A stretch of 41,032 nt of DNA, from NCBI GenBank assembly GCA_016933635.1, contig JAFGAP010000114.1, positions 1 through 41,032 of the forward strand. Reading direction: 5' to 3'. Source of the stretch: Kosmotogaceae bacterium. Lineage in GTDB: Bacteria; Thermotogota; Thermotogae; Petrotogales; Kosmotogaceae. Each line of letters begins with the position of its first letter. Position 1 is the first letter of the stretch. The position numbers were made by a program, and so were the translations under genes. The notes under the pieces were generated by a model. The model was given only the letters and a program-made list of their open reading frames with translations, made no database searches and was not told the DNA's origin. This document shows positions 8,357-14,995 of this stretch, in pieces.

Positions 8357-9088
8357 ATGAAACCTGAAGAAATCGAGAAATTCTTGAATTCGATTCTACA
8401 CCCGGAAGATTTCAATGACTATTGCTTCAATGGAATTCAAATACAAGGATACAAGGAGATAAACAAGGTGGTTACTGCTGTCTCATTCAGCGATGCTTTA
8501 GTTGAGAGAGCGGTCTTAGCCGGAGCGGACGCTATTCTTGTTCACCACGGAATCTTCGGGAAGGAATTTTTCAGGCTTTCAGGGTATCTAAAGAGAAGGG
8601 TCGAGAGAATATTGAGTTCGGGCATCACACTGTTCGGATATCACCTGCCGCTTGACGCCAATGAGCCATATGGAAACAACTATTCAATCGCAAAAGAGAT
8701 AGGACTTGTTGACTTAGAGAGACTCGATGTAGGTTTTGTAGGAACTCATCCAGAGAACATTCTCGTATCCGAGTTGCGAAATTCCCTATGTAGGATTTTC
8801 CCGCGTCAAGAAATCGGCCTATACAGAAATTCCGATTTCGCCGGAAGAACATGCGTAATATCTGGCGGTTCTTCATCAAATCTCAGAGAACTTGAAGGCA
8901 CAGCAAACACCTTCATTTCAGGAGAAGTTGGCGAACCGACTCGGGAGATTGCAAGAGAGACAGGAATAAACTTCTTCTGGGTAGGGCATTACGCAAGCGA
9001 AAGGTTCGGCGTAATGAATCTCGGCGAGCTACTTAGAGAAAGATTATCGCTCGAAGTGGAATTCGTCGAGATTTACAACGAGGTTTAA
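8357..9088 (+). CDS. Nif3-like dinuclear metal centre protein
   Basis: 243 residues from ATG 8357, selected because GGAGGG lies 6 bases upstream; the frame stays open further upstream but without a ribosome site. It has the short (uninserted) Nif3/DUF34 architecture: the paired metal ligands in LVHHG, the GYHLPLD His/Asp pair in the middle, and the late FWVGHYASERFGV block supplying His and Glu. Homologues form hexameric rings with two metal ions per subunit. A GTP cyclohydrolase-like role has been proposed for some, but the cellular function is unsettled. Its last 4 bases overlap the end of a convergent acetyltransferase gene. Confidence 0.9.
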   Translation: MKPEEIEKFLNSILHPEDFNDYCFNGIQIQGYKEINKVVTAVSFSDALVERAVLAGADAILVHHGIFGKEFFRLSGYLKRRVERILSSGITLFGYHLPLDANEPYGNNYSIAKEIGLVDLERLDVGFVGTHPENILVSELRNSLCRIFPRQEIGLYRNSDFAGRTCVISGGSSSNLRELEGTANTFISGEVGEPTREIARETGINFFWVGHYASERFGVMNLGELLRERLSLEVEFVEIYNEV

Positions 9089-9618
9089 TCGTTTCTTCCA
9101 AACTCGTCCTTCAGAATACCCATAATTATTTCGTCATGGAATGATCCGTCCCGGAAAATCTCCTGTCTTAAGGTTCCCTCGATTATGAATCCGCATTTTT
9201 GATAAGACCTGATCGCTCTCTTATTGAATGAATAGACATTCAATTTTGCTTTATTAATGTTCATCTGCTCAAAGACAAATCTCAGAAGAATTCTCATTGC
9301 ATCGGTTCCATAGCTTTCATTCCAGAACTGCTTTGCAATGAATATGCCAACTGTTACTACACTATTCTTCCAGTCGACTTCGTTTATGCCACACCCTCCG
9401 ATATATACATTATCTTCTATCTTTGCTATGGCAAAGCTATAAGTATCTTTAGAAGAGCTCTGAGAGTCGTACCACTTTTCCTCCTCTTCCAGTCTCAACG
9501 GAAAGGGAATGCCTGGCACCAGCATTCTTTTGACTTCGTAGTCGTTAATATATTCATGAGCAAGAACGATGTCTTCCTTTCTGTATTCCCTAAGATATAC
9601 CTTTCGTCCCTTCAACAC
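9085..9618 (-). CDS. GNAT-family N-acetyltransferase, RimJ/RimL-like
   Basis: 177 residues if translation starts at GTG 9618, which has GGGGGTGAT just upstream; ATG codons at 9624 and 9633 are alternatives with no properly spaced site. The domain begins LKGRKVYLREYRKEDI and contains IGGCGINEVDW, VGIFIAKQFWNESYGTDAMRILLRFVF (the acetyl-CoA loop region) and LNVYSFNKRAIRSYQKCGFIIEGTLRQ, all standard for the RimJ/RimL group. These acetylate protein N-termini or small amines such as polyamines and antibiotics. The target here is unknown. It converges on the Nif3-like gene with a 4-base overlap. Confidence 0.9.
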   Translation of the reverse strand: MLKGRKVYLREYRKEDIVLAHEYINDYEVKRMLVPGIPFPLRLEEEEKWYDSQSSSKDTYSFAIAKIEDNVYIGGCGINEVDWKNSVVTVGIFIAKQFWNESYGTDAMRILLRFVFEQMNINKAKLNVYSFNKRAIRSYQKCGFIIEGTLRQEIFRDGSFHDEIIMGILKDEFGRND

Positions 9619-9646
9619 TCTCATCACCCCCATTTCAGATAGTATA

Positions 9647-9679
9647 ACAAAAGGGAGGTGTCCTGTAGCGACACCTCCC
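9647..9679 (-). terminator. Intrinsic terminator after the uracil permease gene
   Basis: On the minus strand a 10-bp stem (GGGAGGTGTC with GACACCTCCC, 9653-9679) with a 7-base loop is followed by TTTTGTT. It sits 18 bases beyond the permease stop. Confidence 0.8.
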
Positions 9680-9696
9680 TGAAATTACTACTCCTT

Positions 9697-11004
9697 CTAT
9701 TCCTCAGGGGCCTTTGTCATCACAAAAATGCCGTTCAGAAGCAGTCCAACTAGAGCTGCTAGACCTATGCCTTCGAACCTTACTGGCCCAATTCCGATGG
9801 CCGCGCCTCCAATTCCTACAACTAGCATCACAGAGATAATTATTAGATTCTTGCCATCTACCTTCACTCTATTCTCAATAAGTGTCTTCATTCCTACTGC
9901 AGCAATCATGCCAAACAAGAGTATTTCGATTCCGCCCATTACTGCCGTGGGAATTGACTGTATAAGAGCACCAACTTTGGGGACAAATGACAGAATAACT
10001 GCGAATATCGCAGCAATTCTCATCACTACAGGATTGAAGACTTTTGTGATAGCAAGGACTCCTGTGTTTTCACTATAGGTTGTGTTCGCGGGACCCCCGA
10101 AAAAACCGGCAACTGCTGTCGCAATTCCATCCCCGGCAAGTGTTCTGTGAATGCCCGGATCATCATAGTACTTCTTCCCGACAATAGCTGATACTGCGAA
10201 AATATCCCCAAAGTGTTCAATCGTGGGGGCTAGAGCAACTGGGACAAGCACTGTCAAAGAGTACAACGAGAACTTTGGAAGGACAAACGAAGGCAGGCCA
10301 ACCCAGCTCGCTTGATTGACTGCATCGAATGTTACATTGCCTGTTATTGCGGCTACTATATACCCCACCACTATACCACACATAACGGGAATCAATCTCG
10401 TAAAACCCTTTGCATAAAGCCTGACAAGAACGGCCGTTCCCAGAGATACGACTGCAATCCACCAATTAGAACTTGCCATGCTTATCGCAGTTGGAGCGAG
10501 ATTTAGACCGATAACTGCAATGATCGTTCCCGCAACGGCGGGTGGAAAGATCTTTTCAAACTTGCTAACCCCAAGTCCCTTGATGAGCATCGCAATTGCT
10601 ACCTGAACAAGGCCAGCAATCAATATACCTCCTGTGGCATACGCTATCATATCCGGAGTGATGGAGAATCCGGCTGCAATAGCTTCAGGAACAGATTCAT
10701 AGATTTCCGGTGCATTTGCATGATAGAGGATCACCGCATTAATTGGTGCAATGTACGCAAAGCTTGAACCTAGAAAGACCGGCACCTTCCACTTCGTCAG
10801 CAGATGGAAAAGAAGTGTGCCTATACCTGCTGTGAATAAGGCAACATTCACAGGAACGCCTGTAAGATAAGGAACAAGAACAGTTGCTCCAAACATGGTG
10901 AATGCATGTTGCAGGCCGAGTACTAATAGTCCTCCTCTACCCAGATTCTTGCTTCTGTCTTCCTGCTCCCTTACCTCCTGGTAAGCTGAATTCTCACTGC
11001 TCAC
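9697..11004 (-). CDS. uraA: NCS2-family uracil/xanthine permease
   Basis: 435 residues starting at GTG 11004, which has GAGGAGGG 5 bases upstream; an in-frame TTG overlapping that site is rejected. About 12-14 membrane helices are predicted. QHAFTMFGATVLVPYLTG at the first helix, VALAPTIEHFGDIFAVSAIVGKKYY and GGPANTTYSENTGVLAITKV are NCS2 hallmarks, the last being close to the UraA TTYGENIGVMAIT motif, so uracil is the likeliest substrate (H+ symport). It is preceded by a long leader ending in a terminator hairpin, which implies regulated readthrough. It stands as a single-gene unit with its own terminator. Confidence 0.85.
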   Translation of the reverse strand: MSSENSAYQEVREQEDRSKNLGRGGLLVLGLQHAFTMFGATVLVPYLTGVPVNVALFTAGIGTLLFHLLTKWKVPVFLGSSFAYIAPINAVILYHANAPEIYESVPEAIAAGFSITPDMIAYATGGILIAGLVQVAIAMLIKGLGVSKFEKIFPPAVAGTIIAVIGLNLAPTAISMASSNWWIAVVSLGTAVLVRLYAKGFTRLIPVMCGIVVGYIVAAITGNVTFDAVNQASWVGLPSFVLPKFSLYSLTVLVPVALAPTIEHFGDIFAVSAIVGKKYYDDPGIHRTLAGDGIATAVAGFFGGPANTTYSENTGVLAITKVFNPVVMRIAAIFAVILSFVPKVGALIQSIPTAVMGGIEILLFGMIAAVGMKTLIENRVKVDGKNLIIISVMLVVGIGGAAIGIGPVRFEGIGLAALVGLLLNGIFVMTKAPEE

Positions 11005-11041
11005 AAAATCCCTCCTCAAGATTTAAATTTGTCCACAAAGC

Positions 11042-11073
11042 AAAAAAAAGACCTCACGAAATCTCGTGAGGTC
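11042..11073 (-). terminator. Attenuator-type terminator in the uracil permease leader
   Basis: A perfect 10-bp stem (GACCTCACGA with TCGTGAGGTC, 4-base loop) is followed on the minus strand by eight T residues. It lies about 38 bases ahead of the GTG start and downstream of a possible promoter at 11259-11267, so it should stop most transcripts unless an antiterminator forms. Known pyrimidine permease genes are often controlled this way, but I could not find a PyrR-binding loop or a purine riboswitch core in the preceding leader. Confidence 0.75.
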
Positions 11074-11475
11074 CAATCGCAGAATCTATATCTTTTGTGA
11101 TTTTAGTCATCACCCTTTGAACTGTACAGAAAAAAGACAAAGGCCTTACACGGGGAGAAAAAAAGAGAGCTCTATGGCGACTAAAAAGTGAGATCTTCAA
11201 CTCTTCGTATAAAGCAAAGCACATATAGCTCACTCTCCCAAGAATTTATCCAAAGATCATTCTATCACAAAGAACAAAGATTTCCCTATGAGTGCCCAAT
11301 CGTTTCATTCAATAAATCTTTTCGTATAGATTACACACCCAATTGCCTTAGCGGAAAAACTGAGAAAAAAAATACATCGCGACTTCAAATCGACGAAAAT
11401 ATCAATTTGAAGAACAGTCAATCGTAATAATACATTATCCTCGGCAACTACCTGAACCTTTAAAGACCCAGTTTG
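11074..11475 (-). promoter_or_regulatory. Long leader and promoter region of the uracil permease
   Basis: About 400 bases without a gene. On the minus strand TGATAGAAT (11259-11267) is a plausible extended -10, giving a leader of roughly 250 bases. The leader can form AGTGAG/CTCACT (11184-11236) enclosing a 35-base core, CCTTTG/CAAAGG (11115-11145) and GTGAT/ATCAC (11097-11113), then reaches the terminator. The core did not match any riboswitch I know. A short plus-strand frame here has no ribosome site and is not believed. Confidence 0.4.
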
Positions 11476-11919
11476 CTATATGGAACCGTACAACATCACT
11501 AGATCATGAAGATGTCTTCGTTCCTCCTCGATAATATTCTTGAGTTCTTTGCTGTCAGGCAAGAAAGAATAAAGATCTGAATAGAATATTATGCTGTCTT
11601 TTTCCACTTCCATCGCACTGCTAATCGCTTTATTAATGTTGTTTGGAACATCAATAGATTCAATTCGTGGAAAGATCGATATCTCTGCATAGGATTTCAA
11701 ATAACCGACATTATCTTCCCAATCATGAGCAGTAGGTGAATCCGCAGCTTCTTTCAACATCTCTCTGAATATTTCCGCATGCTCTCTTTCCTGCGCGGCA
11801 AGTCTAACAAACAGTGATTTTACTTCACCAGAAGTTTCCTCACTGAGTTTCTGATAATAACTATAACCGACACTCTCAATTCTCAGAGCTATGTCCAACA
11901 TGTCACTTACTGTAATCAT
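11476..11919 (-). CDS. Rubrerythrin/ferritin-like diiron protein
   Basis: 147 residues from ATG 11919, fixed by AGGAGGT 5 bases upstream. It is a four-helix bundle with two metal-ligand pairs: an early Glu (LRIESVGYSYY), then EREHAEIFREML (ExxH), and in the second half EVEKDSIIFYSDLY and EEERRHLHDL (ExxH). This is the DUF2202/rubrerythrin-like ferritin domain without the C-terminal rubredoxin domain of classical rubrerythrin, since no CxxC pair is present. Such proteins bind a diiron centre and are linked to peroxide or oxygen defence in anaerobes. It appears to be a single-gene unit. Confidence 0.85.
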   Translation of the reverse strand: MITVSDMLDIALRIESVGYSYYQKLSEETSGEVKSLFVRLAAQEREHAEIFREMLKEAADSPTAHDWEDNVGYLKSYAEISIFPRIESIDVPNNINKAISSAMEVEKDSIIFYSDLYSFLPDSKELKNIIEEERRHLHDLVMLYGSI

Positions 11920-12025
11920 CTGCAACCTCCTTGTCAAATCTGATTTTGATTATTCTAAACTCTCAAAACAAAAAAGGAAGAGATCAATGACCTCCCCCCC
12001 ATTTTCAGAGATTACCGAACCCCCA

Positions 12026-12301
12026 TTATTTGATTTCGTCTTTCTCCGAAACAATCTTAATGGTGATCCCCGTTCTCATCTCTTCTCCAATCTGAATCTC
12101 CACAAATCCAGGGACCATGTACACTCTAGTACCCTGTTCTCTGAGGAATCTAGAAGCGATGGCAACTGCCTTCACAGCCTGATTAACAGCACCAGCGCCA
12201 ATGGCCTGAAGCTCTACTTGCTCGTTCTTTGAGATAACCCCGGCTATGGCACCTGCTACCTTGTTCGGATTCGATTTCGAACTGACCTTCAGGATTTCCA
12301 T
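12026..12301 (-). CDS. spoVS: SpoVS (stage V sporulation protein S) homologue
   Basis: 91 residues from ATG 12301, with AAGGGGG about 8 bases upstream. The protein (MEILKVSSKSNPNKVAGAIAG, GAGAVNQAVKAVAIASRFL, EIQIGEEMRTGITIKI) is a full-length, highly conserved SpoVS, a small dimeric Alba-like fold protein thought to bind nucleic acid. It was named in Bacillus sporulation but also occurs in non-sporulating Thermotogota and Deinococcus, where its role is unknown. An extended -10 at 12337-12345 gives it its own promoter 119 bases after the KorA-type gene. Confidence 0.95.
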   Translation of the reverse strand: MEILKVSSKSNPNKVAGAIAGVISKNEQVELQAIGAGAVNQAVKAVAIASRFLREQGTRVYMVPGFVEIQIGEEMRTGITIKIVSEKDEIK

Positions 12302-12336
12302 TGAGATTTCCCCCTTTTGCAGGTAATTTCGCTGTA

Positions 12337-12345
12337 ATTCTACCA
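12337..12345 (-). promoter_or_regulatory. Extended -10 promoter of spoVS
   Basis: On the minus strand TGGTAGAAT lies 35 bases ahead of the spoVS ATG. No convincing -35 was seen. Predicted start is near 12330. Confidence 0.5.
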
Positions 12346-12420
12346 CAGAGGCCGCTCAATTAGCAAAAGTTTTAACATATCGTTTGCAAAAAGAAGGAAG
12401 AATCATCGTCCACTGAGATT

Positions 12421-13575
12421 CTAAAGATCCATTATTTCTGACTTAACCCTTGATATTGCGTCAAGAACTTCTTGTGGAGTTATCAACTCGCCGTTGATTT
12501 TGCTCAAATGCTCGATTTTTGCGCCTCGCTTGTTTAATCTAGAAACTTCATAGAGAATTTGCCCAAGATTCATCTCAGCAACAATCACTGCACTCACCTT
12601 TTTTAGCAGCTGTCTCAACCTCGTACTGGGGAACGGCCAAATCGTTACTGGTTTGAAGAGACCCACATTGATCTTATCCTCTCTTGCCATTTTCACTGCC
12701 TTTATAGCGCTTCTGGCAACGGAACCATACGCGAGGACCAGTATCTCTGCATCTTCAGTCATATATTCATCATATATTACTATCTCGTCGCTGTGCAATC
12801 TTATCTTGTTGTCAAGCCTTCTTAAAAGCCTCGCTGAATCAGAAGGAGAACCAACAGGGAAACCTGATTCATCATGGACCAGACCTGAGACATGAAACCT
12901 AGACTTACCCATCTTAACGAGTGGAGTTACCATCATTTGATCGTCGCCTTCAAATGGATGGAAGATATCTTCTTCTGCAATTTCAGCCTCGCCGACTCTA
13001 TTTACTTCCATTATCTCCGAATCGTATGGGAGGTAAACGCTCTCTCGCATATGACCAAGGATCTCGTCCATGAGAAAGATTACCGGTGTTCTATATAGTT
13101 CAGCATAATTGAAAGCGGTTATAATGTATTTATATACTTCTTCAACATTTGACGGGTAAATTGCAATAATCTGGTGATCTCCATGGGTTCCCCATCTTGC
13201 CTGCATAATGTCCCCCTGAGCCGGTTTTGTGGGCATGCCGGTGGAGGGACCCCCTCGCTGAACATTCACTATTACTGTCGGAGCCTCAGTCATAGCCGCG
13301 TAACCTATCGCCTCCTGCATAAGGGAAAAACCAGGTCCACTCGTTGCAGTCATTGATTTTTCGCCTGCAAGAGAGGCACCGATTATTGCAGCAGCACTTG
13401 CGATCTCATCCTCCATCTGAATAAAGGTTCCACCAAATTTTGGAAGCTCCCTTGCCATGGTTTCGGCAATCTCAGTAGCTGGCGTAATCGGATAACCGGC
13501 GAAGAACCTACATCCAGCTTTGATTGCTCCAAGCGCACATGCTTCGTCACCCTGAAGAAGAACAAACTCACGCAT
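12421..13575 (-). CDS. korA: 2-oxoacid:ferredoxin oxidoreductase alpha subunit (KorA-like)
   Basis: 384 residues. GYPITPATEIAETM, QMEDEIASAAAIIGASLAG, TATSGPGFSLMQEAIGYAAMTEAPTV and QRGGPSTGMPTKPAQGD are signature stretches of the alpha subunit of 2-oxoglutarate/2-oxoacid:ferredoxin oxidoreductases. These oxidatively decarboxylate 2-oxoacids to acyl-CoA and reduce ferredoxin. The alpha subunit supplies the pyrimidine-side domain; thiamine diphosphate binding also needs the beta subunit. No beta or gamma gene follows: the next gene is spoVS. The ATG overlaps the end of the ferredoxin gene by 8 bases. It is complete and looks intact, so its partner should be encoded elsewhere. Precise oxoacid specificity is not clear. 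Confidence 0.85.
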   Translation of the reverse strand: MREFVLLQGDEACALGAIKAGCRFFAGYPITPATEIAETMARELPKFGGTFIQMEDEIASAAAIIGASLAGEKSMTATSGPGFSLMQEAIGYAAMTEAPTVIVNVQRGGPSTGMPTKPAQGDIMQARWGTHGDHQIIAIYPSNVEEVYKYIITAFNYAELYRTPVIFLMDEILGHMRESVYLPYDSEIMEVNRVGEAEIAEEDIFHPFEGDDQMMVTPLVKMGKSRFHVSGLVHDESGFPVGSPSDSARLLRRLDNKIRLHSDEIVIYDEYMTEDAEILVLAYGSVARSAIKAVKMAREDKINVGLFKPVTIWPFPSTRLRQLLKKVSAVIVAEMNLGQILYEVSRLNKRGAKIEHLSKINGELITPQEVLDAISRVKSEIMDL

Positions 13576-13792
13576 CCTCTTTCACCGCCTCCAATTCTTG
13601 AACATCAATTGCAAAGTCAGGACATGCGTTCTCGCACATAAGACAGCCTATGCAGGTCTTGTGATCAACTACTTTTGGCCTGCCAAGCTCCCCTTTAGTG
13701 ATCGTTTTCGTCGGGCAGATCCAGTAACATATTCCACAACTCTTGCACAAAGCCAGATTGATGTTTACTTTGTACTGTTTTTTTACAGCCAT
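13568..13792 (-). CDS. 2[4Fe-4S] ferredoxin (KorD-like subunit)
   Basis: 74 residues from ATG 13792, where GGGAGG is 5 bases upstream; a longer in-frame extension without a site is rejected. Two cluster motifs are complete: CKSCGICYWICP and CIGCLMCENACP. The KVVDHKTCIGC linker is typical of the delta subunit of 2-oxoacid:ferredoxin oxidoreductases, the electron-transfer partner of the KorA-type protein encoded next, with which it overlaps by 8 bases. It begins 22 bases after the OadB-like gene, so the three are co-transcribed. Confidence 0.85.
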   Translation of the reverse strand: MAVKKQYKVNINLALCKSCGICYWICPTKTITKGELGRPKVVDHKTCIGCLMCENACPDFAIDVQELEAVKEDA

Positions 13793-13814
13793 TACATCCT
13801 CCCATTCCAGACTA

Positions 13815-14936
13815 TCATATAATTGAAAGGAATACTCCAGCCGCAACTGCAGACCCAATTACACCTGCTATGTTCGGTCCCATTGCATGCATTAAGACAA
13901 AATTAGTCGGATCTTCCTCCGAAGCGATTTTCTGAGCAACTCTTGCGGCAGTAGGAACCGCCGAGACTCCGGCCGCACCTATTAGCGGATTTACTTTGTT
14001 TGTGGAAAACAAATTCATCAATTTTGCAAAGAGAATCCCCGAAGCCGTTGCAACAACAAAGGCGGCACAGCCCAATGCCAAGACCATTATACTTTCAATC
14101 GTGAGAAATATTTTGCCGTCCGCTTTTGCACCAACGGAAACGCAGAGCAAAATAATCACCGTGTCCGAAATGTATTTTCCCGAAGCTTCGACCAGCCTCT
14201 TCGTCTTACCATTCTCTCTCAAAAGATTGCCCAGCATAAGCATTCCCACTAGAGGAAGCGCTTGTGGAACTATCAGCGAGATCGCAATTGTAGCAACTAT
14301 TGGAAAAACAATTCTTTCCAGCTTAGACACCCTTCTCAACTTCTTGCCCATCGTTATTGCTCTCTCCTTGTGGGTAGTTAAAAGCTTCATAATGGGAGGC
14401 TGAAGAACCGGAATCAAGGCAATATATGAGTAAGAGGCAATAGCAATGATTGGTAGAAACTGAGATTTGAGAATACTAGCAACGTATATTGAAGTCGGTC
14501 CATCTGCTCCGCCAATTATTGATATAGCGGCAGCATCTAGAAGTGAGAAACCCATCAGATTTGCCGCGAGGAATGTAATGAAAATTCCAATTTGAGCGGC
14601 TGCCCCCAAAAAAAGCGTCTTGGGATTTGCGAGAACAAAAGAAAAATCCGTCACTGCACCGATCCCCAAGAATATTAGAGGCGGATAAATTCCTAACATC
14701 AATCCCTGTTGTAAGATCCACATCATACCCGTACCAGGAGTAAAAACACCCGTAACCTCGGGCGGAATATTGGCGATAACCATACCAAACGCTATGGGTA
14801 CAAGAAGAAGTGGTTCAGCGTCTTTTGCAACCGCTAGATAGACCAGGAGGCCTGCAATTGCAAACATAACCAAGTTTTCCCAGCTAACCGTGGCTAATCC
14901 TGTCTGTGCCAAATATCCCGAGATCAACGTTGACAT
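13815..14936 (-). CDS. oadB: Sodium-translocating decarboxylase beta subunit (OadB/GcdB-like)
   Basis: 373 residues from ATG 14936 with GGAGGT 9 bases upstream. Nine or more membrane helices are predicted, with the conserved functional stretches IIGGADGPTSIYVASIL (the Asp implicated in Na+ passage) and GAAGVSAVPTAARVAQ. The family is the membrane core that couples decarboxylation of a carboxybiotin protein to export of two Na+. The required carboxyltransferase (alpha), gamma and biotin carrier genes are absent from this neighbourhood. It is instead operonic with a ferredoxin and a KorA-type subunit, which raises the possibility of an unusual partner complex, or simply of scattered subunits (inference). 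Confidence 0.9.
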   Translation of the reverse strand: MSTLISGYLAQTGLATVSWENLVMFAIAGLLVYLAVAKDAEPLLLVPIAFGMVIANIPPEVTGVFTPGTGMMWILQQGLMLGIYPPLIFLGIGAVTDFSFVLANPKTLFLGAAAQIGIFITFLAANLMGFSLLDAAAISIIGGADGPTSIYVASILKSQFLPIIAIASYSYIALIPVLQPPIMKLLTTHKERAITMGKKLRRVSKLERIVFPIVATIAISLIVPQALPLVGMLMLGNLLRENGKTKRLVEASGKYISDTVIILLCVSVGAKADGKIFLTIESIMVLALGCAAFVVATASGILFAKLMNLFSTNKVNPLIGAAGVSAVPTAARVAQKIASEEDPTNFVLMHAMGPNIAGVIGSAVAAGVFLSII

Positions 14937-14959
14937 GATGGACCTACCTCCAAAAGAAT

Positions 14960-14984
14960 AAAGGCCGCACCGACAGGTGCGGCC
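14960..14984 (-). terminator. Intrinsic terminator after ppdK
   Basis: A perfect 9-bp stem (GGCCGCACC with GGTGCGGCC, 14963-14984, 4-base loop) is followed on the minus strand by TTTATTCTTTT. It lies between ppdK and oadB and may allow some readthrough because the T-run is interrupted. Confidence 0.8.
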
Positions 14985-14995
14985 CAAAATGAAGA

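Noticed and set aside
11042-11267. PyrR attenuator or guanine/xanthine riboswitch
   Set aside because: No CNGNGAGG-type PyrR loop and no purine riboswitch junction sequence could be found; kept as an unassigned leader.
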